A stretch of 6,069 bases of DNA from an uncultured Lachnospiraceae bacterium (GTDB lineage: Bacteria > Bacillota > Clostridia > Lachnospirales > Lachnospiraceae), in the NCBI GenBank assembly GCA_945788595.1, contig CALZMS010000068.1, positions 1-6,069 of the forward strand, written 5' to 3'. A model generated the notes under the pieces. It did no database searches. It was not told the origin of the DNA and saw only the letters and a list, made by a program, of their open reading frames with translations. A program made the position numbers and the translations under genes. This document shows, piece by piece, positions 1-4,928 of the stretch (positions are counted from its first letter, which is position 1; every line of letters starts with the position of its first letter).

Positions 1-869
1 GCCGGACCAGACTCACCGAACACATCGTAAACACCGATCTTCTTTACCGGTGTCGGCTGTTTCTCGGAAAGTACCTCACATACAGCGCCGCCCAGACCGC
101 CGATCACGGAATGTTCCTCAACAGTCACGACTTTGCCGCATTTCTTTGCTGCTTCTACCACCAGTTCTTCATCCAGAGGTTTGATGGTGTGGATATTCAC
201 GATCATAGCATCGATTCCGTCAGCAGCAAGCTTCTCAGCAGCTTCCAGAGCGGAATTTACGCAAAGACCTGTAGCGATGATCGCCACATCCTTACCCTCG
301 CGGAGAACAACGCCTTTGCCAATTTCGAATTTATAATCCGGATTGTCATTGATCACCGGAACAGCCAGACGGCCGAAACGCAGATATACGGGGCCATCCA
401 TCTCGTAAGCAGCCTTTACTGCAGCCTTAGCTTCAATATCGTCTGCCGGATTGATCACGGTCATTCCCGGAATCGTACGCATCAGAGCGATATCCTCATT
501 ACACTGATGGGTAGCACCGTCCTCACCAACGGAAATACCGGCATGGGTAGCGCCGATCTTTACGTTCAGATGGGGATAACCGATGGAGTTTCTTACCTGT
601 TCAAAAGCACGTCCTGCGGCAAACATGGCAAATGTGCTGGCAAACGGCACCTTGCCGGTGCTGGCCAGACCTGCGGCGATGCCCATCAGATTGCTCTCTG
701 CGATACCGCAGTCGATAAATCTCTCCGGGAAAACAGCTTTAAATTTACCTGTCTGGGTGGCAGCTGCCAGATCGGCATCCAGTACCACCAGATTGTCATG
801 CTCTTTACCAAGCTCGATCAGAGCTTCACCGTAGCTCTGTCTGGTAGCGACTTTCTTTACTTCTGACAT
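1..869 (-). CDS. Transketolase, C-terminal subunit (partial, 3' end off window)
   Basis: Second half of a split, two-gene transketolase, carrying the pyrimidine-binding domain and the C-terminal domain. With the N-terminal subunit it moves two-carbon ketol units between sugar phosphates in the non-oxidative pentose phosphate pathway, in the cytoplasm. My translation begins MSEVKKVATRQSYGEALIEL. The segment FIDCGIAESNLMGIAAGLA contains the catalytic glutamate expected to activate thiamine diphosphate (E58), and GATHAGISVGEDGATHQ follows. The reading frame stays open for 289 codons to the window edge, ending near YDVFGESGPA. Family members are usually about 310 residues, so only a short C-terminal tail should be missing. 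The ATG at 869 lies inside the last codons of the upstream subunit gene and is preceded by AGGTGA at 881-876. The 13-base overlap suggests translational coupling and equal subunit amounts. Function is secure; exact sugar specificity is inferred from the neighbours. Confidence 0.95.
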   Translation of the reverse strand, partial: MSEVKKVATRQSYGEALIELGKEHDNLVVLDADLAAATQTGKFKAVFPERFIDCGIAESNLMGIAAGLASTGKVPFASTFAMFAAGRAFEQVRNSIGYPHLNVKIGATHAGISVGEDGATHQCNEDIALMRTIPGMTVINPADDIEAKAAVKAAYEMDGPVYLRFGRLAVPVINDNPDYKFEIGKGVVLREGKDVAIIATGLCVNSALEAAEKLAADGIDAMIVNIHTIKPLDEELVVEAAKKCGKVVTVEEHSVIGGLGGAVCEVLSEKQPTPVKKIGVYDVFGESGP

Positions 870-1696
870 AATGCTTCACCTGCTTTCTCAAGATCCGCCA
901 TGGCGATCTCGTATTCCTCGTCATTCGGAGCTTTACCGTGCCAGCCCACCTGATTCTCCATAAAGGAAACACCTTTTCCTTTTACAGTCTTCATGATAAT
1001 GGCTGTCGGCATACCCTTCACTGTCTTTGCCTCATCAAAAGCAGCTTTCAGCTGTTCCATATCGTTGCCGTCTGCCACATTGATCACATGGAAGCCAAAG
1101 GCATCAAATTTCTTATCGATCGGATAGGGGCTGCAGACATCAGCTACCGGTCCGTCGATCTGCAGACCGTTGTTGTCTACGATCACGCAGAGATTGTCCA
1201 GTTTTCTGGCACCGGCAAACATAGCTGCCTCCCATACCTGTCCTTCCTGAATCTCGCCGTCACCCAGCAGAGTGTATACACGGTAGGACTCATCGCTCAG
1301 CTTAGCGGAAAGAGCCATACCTACGGCTACGGAAATACCCTGGCCCAGGGAGCCGCTGGACATATCGATACCCGGTGTATGCTGTACACAGGGATGACCC
1401 TGCAGATGAGAACCGATGTGACGCAGAGTCTTAAGATCCTCTACCGGGAAAAATCCGCGGTGAGCCAGTGCGGAGTACAGACCCGGTGCTGTGTGTCCCT
1501 TGGAAAGTACGAAACGGTCACGGTTCGGATCTTTCGGGTTCTTCGGGTCTACATTCATTTCTTCAAAATAAAGATACGTAAATACGTCTGCTGCGGAAAG
1601 AGATCCGCCCGGATGACCGGCCTTGGCAGCATGAACACCGGTAACGATGCCCTTTCTTACCTCAACGGCCATCTTCTGAAGTTCTAAAATAGTCAT
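857..1696 (-). CDS. Transketolase, N-terminal subunit
   Basis: First half of a split transketolase: the thiamine diphosphate (pyrophosphate-binding) domain, 279 residues, the usual size for a stand-alone N-terminal subunit. Visible family motifs are GHPGGS (27-32), SKGH (65-68), GSLGQG (115-120) and the ThDP/metal motif running from GDGEIQEG (GDG at 145-147) to VDNN (NN at 175-176), about 30 residues apart. A clear AAGGAG ribosome binding site lies at 1708-1703, 6 bases before the ATG. It follows the transaldolase gene by 76 bases and overlaps the C-terminal subunit gene by 13 bases, so the two halves are made together. With Rpe and transaldolase it interconverts pentose phosphates with fructose-6-phosphate and glyceraldehyde-3-phosphate. 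Split transketolases with other substrates exist (for example apulose-4-phosphate or sulfofructose types), but the neighbours favour the general pentose phosphate enzyme. Confidence 0.96.
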   Translation of the reverse strand: MTILELQKMAVEVRKGIVTGVHAAKAGHPGGSLSAADVFTYLYFEEMNVDPKNPKDPNRDRFVLSKGHTAPGLYSALAHRGFFPVEDLKTLRHIGSHLQGHPCVQHTPGIDMSSGSLGQGISVAVGMALSAKLSDESYRVYTLLGDGEIQEGQVWEAAMFAGARKLDNLCVIVDNNGLQIDGPVADVCSPYPIDKKFDAFGFHVINVADGNDMEQLKAAFDEAKTVKGMPTAIIMKTVKGKGVSFMENQVGWHGKAPNDEEYEIAMADLEKAGEALCQK

Positions 1697-1718
1697 GGAA
1701 TTCTCCTTAAAATAAATT

Positions 1719-1765
1719 ATGTTCTTGAGGCCTCATCACCGAGTGATTCGGCCTGTCTTGAACAT
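1719..1765 (-). promoter_or_regulatory. Intercistronic nested stem-loop between transaldolase and transketolase genes
   Basis: The gap between the two genes contains three nested inverted repeats with a common centre. The outer arms are ATGTTC (1719-1724) and GAACAT (1760-1765), the middle arms AGGCC (1728-1732) and GGCCT (1750-1754), and the inner arms ATCAC (1735-1739) and GTGAT (1743-1747) around a 3-base loop. In the minus-strand RNA the 2x2 internal loop is GA opposite GA, which can form tandem G-A pairs and stack the two inner helices. No T-run follows the stem, so a normal terminator is unlikely. An mRNA processing or stabilising element, or a partial attenuator separating the tal and tkt expression levels, is inferred. 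Confidence 0.55.
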
Positions 1766-1772
1766 TTTAGAC

Positions 1773-2426
1773 TTATTCACCAAATACTGCCTTGTAATCA
1801 GCCTGGAATTTTGCGATACCCTGATCTGTCAGCGGATGTTTTGTCATCTGCTCGATTACCTTGTACGGTACAGTAGCGATATCAGCACCTGCCAGAGCAC
1901 AGTCCGTTACGTGGATCGGGTTTCTTACGCTGGCAGCGATGATCTGTGTATCCAGTCCGGCAACAGAGAACATCTCGGCAATAGTCTCGATCAGGTCGAT
2001 ACCCGGCTGAGAAATATCATCCAGACGGCCAAGGAACGGAGATACATATGTAGCGCCTGCTCTTGCAGCCAGCAGAGCCTGGTTTGCAGTAAAGATCAGA
2101 GTTACGTTGGTTTTGATGCCTTCGGAAGCCAGAACCTTTGTAGCTTTCAGACCTTCTACAGTCATCGGGATCTTAACAACCATATTCGGATGGATGGCTG
2201 CGATCTCACGGCCTTCTTTGATCATGCCTTCAGCATCTGTTGTGGTAGCTTTTACCTCACCACTGATGGGGCCATCTACGATAGATGTGATCTCTTTGAT
2301 AACCTCGTTAAAATCTCTTCCTTCTTTGGCGATCAGAGACGGGTTTGTGGTAACACCACAGATTACACCCATGTCATTTGCTTTTCTGATGTCTTCCACA
2401 TTTGCTGTGTCAATGAAAAAACGCAT
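1773..2426 (-). CDS. tal: Transaldolase, TalC/FSA-type (short form)
   Basis: Short class I transaldolase of the TalC/fructose-6-phosphate aldolase superfamily, 217 residues. It transfers dihydroxyacetone units between sedoheptulose-7-phosphate/glyceraldehyde-3-phosphate and erythrose-4-phosphate/fructose-6-phosphate. Seen: the N-terminus [20 protein letters not shown] (24-30), the Schiff-base lysine K85 in VVKIPMT, and [11 protein letters not shown] (127-137). The residue aligned with E. coli FSA Gln59 is Glu57, and the one aligned with FSA Tyr131 is Phe131. Glu and Phe at these sites are the transaldolase pattern, so I prefer transaldolase over fructose-6-phosphate aldolase, although databases often label this family fsa. 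I chose the start at 2426, because GGAGGT lies at 2439-2434 with a 7-base spacer. The in-frame ATG at 2441 sits within that ribosome binding site and would add five residues not typical of the family. It lies between rpe and the transketolase genes. Confidence 0.93.
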   Translation of the reverse strand: MRFFIDTANVEDIRKANDMGVICGVTTNPSLIAKEGRDFNEVIKEITSIVDGPISGEVKATTTDAEGMIKEGREIAAIHPNMVVKIPMTVEGLKATKVLASEGIKTNVTLIFTANQALLAARAGATYVSPFLGRLDDISQPGIDLIETIAEMFSVAGLDTQIIAASVRNPIHVTDCALAGADIATVPYKVIEQMTKHPLTDQGIAKFQADYKAVFGE

Positions 2427-2433
2427 TTTATTT

Positions 2434-2439
2434 ACCTCC
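2434..2439 (-). promoter_or_regulatory. Ribosome binding site that sets the transaldolase start
   Basis: A full GGAGGT Shine-Dalgarno sequence lies 7 bases before the ATG at 2426. It directly follows, and partly overlaps, the upstream in-frame ATG at 2441. That rules out 2441 as the main start and gives the 217-residue protein. Confidence 0.85.
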
Positions 2440-2461
2440 ATGGAAAATAATATATTTATGT

Positions 2462-2482
2462 CAGCTGACGGTTCATCAGCCG
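2462..2482 (-). promoter_or_regulatory. Small stem-loop between rpe and transaldolase genes
   Basis: In the 68-base gap the minus strand has CGGCTGA, a 7-base loop, then TCAGCTG, giving a 7-base-pair stem with one G-U pair. It overlaps a perfect 10-base palindrome GTCAGCTGAC at 2460-2469. There is no T-run after it, so it does not look like a terminator. It may affect mRNA stability or have no role. Confidence 0.3.
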
Positions 2483-2494
2483 CTGTTACCTTAT

Positions 2495-3157
2495 TTATGC
2501 CTCAAATCCGGCAAAAATATCCTTAAATCCGGCGATAGCCTTCTTTGGCTCCCCGTTAAATACGCTGGAACCGGCCACCAGATACTCCGCTCCGGCCTCG
2601 ATCAGCTCCTTTGCATTGGAAAGCTTCACTCCGCCGTCGATCTCGATCTTCACATCCAGTCCCCGCTCGTCAATCATACGACGAAGCTGTCTGATTTTCT
2701 CTGTCATGGCAGGAATATAGGCCTGACCTCCAAATCCAGGGTTAACGGTCATCAGAAGTACTACATCCACATCCTCCAGCACATACTCCAGCGCGGTCAG
2801 GGGTGTGGCGGGATTTAACACTACGCAGGTCTCGCAACCCAGTGCTTTGATCTGCTGCAGCGTTCTGTGCAGATGACAGCAGGCCTCCGCATGGACACCG
2901 ATCCGGTCCGCTCCGGCAGCCTTTGTCTCTTCCAGATAACGACCCGGCTCCTCCACCATCAGATGGACATCAAAGAAAAGGTCGCTGACCTTTCTCATAG
3001 AGCGAATCACTGGGAATCCCAGGGAAATACTCGGCACAAAGTTTCCGTCCATCACATCCACATGGATCTGTGTAACTCCGGCTTCTTTTATACAGGCCAG
3101 ATCTCTCTCGAGATTGGCAAAATCGGCAGATAATACCGATGGCAGTAATTTAAGCAT
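2495..3157 (-). CDS. rpe: Ribulose-phosphate 3-epimerase
   Basis: Cytoplasmic TIM-barrel enzyme that interconverts D-ribulose-5-phosphate and D-xylulose-5-phosphate, supplying the xylulose-5-phosphate used by the transketolase encoded downstream. 220 residues, the normal family length. Seen: LPSVLSADF with S10; the metal/catalytic cluster [11 protein letters not shown] with H32 and D34; DVHLMV with H65; the phosphate-binding loop NPGFGGQ (139-145); the second catalytic acid D174 in IEIDGG; and VAGSSVF near the C-terminus, a phosphate-binding segment. Start ATG at 3157 has AAGGAA at 3170-3165, 7 bases upstream. It is the first gene of the minus-strand operon, downstream of a strong promoter at 3236-3208 and possibly of a second one at 3468-3440. 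Allulose-6-phosphate epimerases are related, but the transaldolase and transketolase neighbours make the pentose phosphate role much more likely. Confidence 0.95.
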   Translation of the reverse strand: MLKLLPSVLSADFANLERDLACIKEAGVTQIHVDVMDGNFVPSISLGFPVIRSMRKVSDLFFDVHLMVEEPGRYLEETKAAGADRIGVHAEACCHLHRTLQQIKALGCETCVVLNPATPLTALEYVLEDVDVVLLMTVNPGFGGQAYIPAMTEKIRQLRRMIDERGLDVKIEIDGGVKLSNAKELIEAGAEYLVAGSSVFNGEPKKAIAGFKDIFAGFEA

Positions 3158-3194
3158 ATGATATTTCCTTCTTATTTAAATTTATGTTTCTGTT

Positions 3195-3208
3195 TTTAAG
3201 CGTTTTTA
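3195..3208. promoter_or_regulatory. Candidate catabolite-responsive (cre-like) site at rpe proximal start site
   Basis: The plus strand reads TTTAAGCGTTTTTA, matching 12 of 14 positions of the Firmicute cre consensus TGWAARCGYTWNCW with an intact AAGCGTTT core. It covers the predicted transcription start (about 3200-3202) of the proximal rpe promoter and touches its -10 element. At that place CcpA binding would repress. The two mismatches are at the conserved outer G and C, so this is only a candidate. Confidence 0.35.
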
Positions 3209-3236
3209 TTATACCAGTTTTGAAATATACTGTCAT
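3208..3236 (-). promoter_or_regulatory. Proximal promoter of the rpe-tal-tkt operon
   Basis: Minus strand: -35 ATGACA (3236-3231, one mismatch to TTGACA), a 17-base spacer, and a perfect -10 TATAAT (3213-3208) preceded by TGG, an extended -10. The predicted start is near 3200-3202, giving a leader of about 44 bases before the rpe ATG. This is the best housekeeping-type promoter for the operon. Confidence 0.8.
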
Positions 3237-3258
3237 CCTCTTTTCCTGCGTTGACCAG

Positions 3259-3290
3259 AAAAAGTACAAATGCCTTAATTTTTGCACTCT
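3259..3290 (-). terminator. Terminator-like hairpin in the rpe upstream region
   Basis: On the minus strand AGTGCAAA (3288-3281), a 10-base loop, then TTTGTACT (3270-3263) can pair over 8 base pairs with one G-U. The downstream arm runs straight into five Ts (3263-3259), and the stem may extend by two more pairs into that run. The stem is AT-rich, so it would be a weak or conditional terminator. The plus strand has no T-run after the stem, which gives it a direction. Confidence 0.35.
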
Positions 3291-3403
3291 GCTTAACTCC
3301 CTACCACAGGGTGAAACTCACCTGACACTGAATATCTTCGAAAAAATGAAAATCATGCGGTCAATCCTGCTGCAAGCGCCAGCCACAAATCGTTTTATCG
3401 ACC

Positions 3404-3430
3404 TTATTAGTTAATTCATTTAATTAATAA
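3404..3430. promoter_or_regulatory. AT-rich palindromic operator candidate O1
   Basis: Arms TTATTAGTTAA (3404-3414) and TTAATTAATAA (3420-3430) pair at 10 of 11 positions around a 5-base centre. It lies just downstream of the predicted start of the distal rpe promoter (about 3433), a typical repressor position. The overall shape is similar to AT-rich XylR/ROK-type operators. The outer half-site TTATTAAT recurs at the ROK gene promoter. Binding by the adjacent ROK protein is inferred. Confidence 0.5.
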
Positions 3431-3439
3431 TATGATTTT

Positions 3440-3468
3440 ATAATATGTTCTCATTCGGAGATTGTCAA
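3440..3468 (-). promoter_or_regulatory. Distal promoter towards rpe
   Basis: Minus strand: perfect -35 TTGACA (3468-3463), a 17-base spacer, and -10 TATTAT (3445-3440, five of six). The predicted start is near 3433, about 277 bases before the rpe ATG, directly ahead of the palindrome at 3404-3430. It is divergent from the ROK promoter, with about 88 bases between the two -35 boxes. It may drive rpe through a long leader, or a small RNA. Confidence 0.6.
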
Positions 3469-3556
3469 GTATATGTAATCATTTTTTCTCTTTATAACGC
3501 ATTTTCATCACCTTTGCACAATTTATTTTCAATGTTAGCATCTTCCAAAAGCATTA

Positions 3557-3585
3557 TTGACAATTCATTATTCCTTACATAAAAT
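3557..3585 (+). promoter_or_regulatory. Promoter of the ROK regulator gene
   Basis: Perfect -35 TTGACA (3557-3562), a 17-base spacer, -10 TAAAAT (3580-3585, five of six). The predicted start is near 3592, giving a leader of about 34 bases. The ribosome binding site AAAGAGG (3612-3618) lies 7 bases before the ATG at 3626. Confidence 0.75.
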
Positions 3586-3610
3586 AATATTATTAATCGG
3601 ATTTATTAAT
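3583..3610. promoter_or_regulatory. AT-rich operator candidate O2 over the ROK start site
   Basis: A perfect 12-base palindrome AATAATATTATT (3583-3594) overlaps the -10 box. TTATTAAT occurs twice in direct orientation (3590-3597 and 3603-3610). ATATTATTAAT (3587-3597) is the exact reverse complement of 3423-3433, which overlaps O1. The position over -10 to about +19 fits autorepression by the ROK protein. AT-richness makes such matches easier by chance, so this is moderate support only. Confidence 0.42.
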
Positions 3611-3625
3611 TAAAGAGGTTCTTAC

Positions 3626-4837
3626 ATGACACGCATTACTTCTGGATATAATCAGGAAAAAATACAGGATATGAACCGGGAACTGATTTTAAACCTGCTT
3701 CGCAAAGAAGGCGAATGTTCCCGGGTTCATCTGGCAAAAATGACACAGCTCAAGCAGGCCACTATAACGCATATAGTAAATGATTTTATTGCATGGGGCG
3801 TAGTAAAAGAGACCGGATTCCTGACCGGGGACAAAGGTCGGCGTTCCATAGGCATTTCCCTAAATAACGATGGTTATGGTGTTCTTGGCATACGCATTGC
3901 CCGTAAAAATTACTCTGTCGGTATATTTGATCTGTCCGGCACCTGTATTCAGCAAAAACGCGCTGACATAAAAATGTCACAGTCTCCGGAAACTACCATG
4001 AATCTTGTGCTTTATGACAGCAAAACACTCCTTGCAGATGCCGGTGAGCGGATCATACTGGCTGCCGGAGTCGCGATCCCCGGCCCCTACAGTATCAAAA
4101 AGGGCAGAATCGAATTGATGACAGGCGTGCAGGGCTGGAACAACATCTCTATAAAAAATGATTTAGAGGAAGCGCTGAATATCCCCGTATTTGTTGAACA
4201 GAACGCTAATGCCGGAGCCCTTGCGCAGTATTGGCACAATGACGAACAGTATCGTAATGAAATGCTTGTGTATATCGCCATCGGGCAGGGTGTCGGCGCA
4301 GGAATCATAAATAACGGAGATCTGATCCGGGGTTCAGCTGGTATGGCCGGAGAGATCGGTCACACTTCCATCAATTTCTCCGGTCCGAAATGCGTATGCG
4401 GAAACCATGGATGCCTCGAAAACTACTGTTCGTCCATTGCCTTTACCAACGAAGTCAATCGCAAAAAAGACCCGATCAACAATCTTTCTTTCCATGAGGC
4501 CGCAGATCTGGTCAGAAAAAAAGACTCCGTCGCGACGGAGGTCTTTCTGGAAGCCTGTGATCATTTATCTGTGGGAATTATCAATATCATTAACAGCTTC
4601 AACCCGACATATGTGGTACTTGGCGATGATATGGCACATGTCATGCCGGATCTGATGCTGGAAAGAGTCACCGAAAATATTAGGAACCGTCTGATCTCTA
4701 GCATTTATGAAGATACCCGAATCAGCATGAGTCTGGTGGAGAGCGATTCTATGCTGCACGGTGCTGCTGTTGTTGCCATCCGGGAGATTCTGGCAAGACC
4801 GGCAAAATATTTTACTTCGCACGTTGATATTGGCTAA
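3626..4837 (+). CDS. ROK-family transcriptional regulator (NagC/XylR/Mlc-like)
   Basis: Sugar-sensing repressor-type protein, 403 residues. An N-terminal winged helix-turn-helix (about 14-75; recognition region SRVHLAKMTQLKQATITHI at 32-50) is followed by a ROK domain. Seen: IPGPYS (151-156), EQNANAGALA (191-200), GQGVGAGI (220-227), AGEIGH (241-246), and the ROK zinc motif CVCGNHGCLE (256-265) with H246, C256, C258 and C263 as likely zinc ligands. Kinase features are lost. The DxGGT phosphate loop is replaced by GIRIARK (88-94), and the catalytic Asp of glucokinase-type ENDANA is Asn193, so this should sense sugar rather than phosphorylate it. It is transcribed away from the rpe-tal-tkt operon across a region with AT-rich palindromes, so control of that operon and of itself is the natural inference. 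The effector (xylose, glucose, GlcNAc or another sugar) cannot be told from the sequence. Confidence 0.93.
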   Translation: MTRITSGYNQEKIQDMNRELILNLLRKEGECSRVHLAKMTQLKQATITHIVNDFIAWGVVKETGFLTGDKGRRSIGISLNNDGYGVLGIRIARKNYSVGIFDLSGTCIQQKRADIKMSQSPETTMNLVLYDSKTLLADAGERIILAAGVAIPGPYSIKKGRIELMTGVQGWNNISIKNDLEEALNIPVFVEQNANAGALAQYWHNDEQYRNEMLVYIAIGQGVGAGIINNGDLIRGSAGMAGEIGHTSINFSGPKCVCGNHGCLENYCSSIAFTNEVNRKKDPINNLSFHEAADLVRKKDSVATEVFLEACDHLSVGIINIINSFNPTYVVLGDDMAHVMPDLMLERVTENIRNRLISSIYEDTRISMSLVESDSMLHGAAVVAIREILARPAKYFTSHVDIG

Positions 4838-4848
4838 TGTCTGCATAT

Positions 4849-4878
4849 AGTATTTCCTGTAAAACGCTCGGAAATACT
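4849..4878 (+). terminator. Weak terminator-like hairpin after the ROK gene
   Basis: A perfect 9-base inverted repeat, AGTATTTCC (4849-4857) and GGAAATACT (4870-4878), with a 12-base loop starts 12 bases after the ROK stop codon. Only three Ts follow on the plus strand and the stem is AT-rich, so termination would be inefficient. Confidence 0.4.
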
Positions 4879-4882
4879 TTCC

Positions 4883-4914
4883 AAAAAAATCCCCCTGCGT
4901 TTAGCAGAGGGATT
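4883..4914 (-). terminator. Intrinsic terminator of the NlpC/P60 gene
   Basis: On the minus strand an 11-base-pair stem (4914-4904 with 4898-4888) and a 5-base loop are followed by seven Ts (4889-4883, overlapping the stem foot). The single non-matching pair is U-G in the minus-strand RNA but C-A in the plus-strand RNA, and only the minus side has the T-run. This fixes its direction. It begins 15 bases past the stop codon. Confidence 0.85.
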
Positions 4915-4928
4915 ATGTACTATAAAAA

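Larger units (their letters stand above)
3255..3433 (-). ncRNA. Candidate structured leader or small RNA upstream of rpe
   Basis: If the distal promoter at 3468-3440 is used, the RNA starts near 3433 and meets a series of hairpins. First comes the AT-rich palindrome (3430-3404). Immediately after it is a stem of GGTCGAT (3403-3397) with ATTGACC (3365-3359) enclosing a GCTG/CAGC pair. Next is a compact dyad, GGTGA and TCACC around 3 bases (3322-3310). Last is a terminator-like stem with T-run (3290-3259). The result would be either a roughly 175-base small RNA or an attenuated leader for rpe. I recognise no known riboswitch or T-box. No coding potential with a ribosome binding site is seen. 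This is inference from base pairing only. Confidence 0.3.
3158..3625. other. Divergent control region between rpe operon and ROK regulator
   Basis: 468 bases without a convincing protein gene. Strongly AT-rich at 3404-3450 and 3540-3615, with a GC-richer patch near 3359-3390. It contains a proximal and a distal minus-strand promoter, a plus-strand promoter for the ROK gene, two AT-rich operator-like sites sharing a half-site, a cre-like site, and several hairpins including a terminator-like one. Each is listed separately. The only open frame of note (plus strand, 3184-3414) has no ribosome binding site and no recognisable protein. Confidence 0.8.

Noticed and set aside
111..866. Long plus-strand open frame opposite the transketolase C-terminal subunit
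   Set aside because: It is the antisense shadow of a clear transketolase reading frame; its translation is Cys/His/Ser-rich without family motifs and no ribosome binding site was seen.
938..1687. Long plus-strand open frame opposite the transketolase N-terminal subunit
   Set aside because: Antisense shadow of a gene with intact ThDP motifs; no protein features of its own.
2427..2441. Earlier ATG (2441) as transaldolase start
   Set aside because: It overlaps the GGAGGT ribosome binding site that serves the ATG at 2426, and the family normally begins at MRFFIDTA.
1719..2450. Long plus-strand open frame opposite the transaldolase
   Set aside because: Antisense shadow; it starts within the intercistronic hairpin and shows no conserved domain.
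3251..3280. Plus-strand promoter TTGACC with weak TTAATT
   Set aside because: Poor -10, 18-base spacing and no gene or ribosome binding site downstream on the plus strand until the ROK gene, which has a better promoter.
3370..3384. Second cre-like match around TGCAAGCGCCAGCC
   Set aside because: Only about 11 of 14 positions match, with core bases changed; it is better explained as part of the GCTG/CAGC hairpin.
3184..3414. Plus-strand 76-residue open frame in the divergent region
   Set aside because: No ribosome binding site, no recognisable domain, hydrophobic start followed by low-complexity sequence, and it lies across the minus-strand promoter and hairpins.
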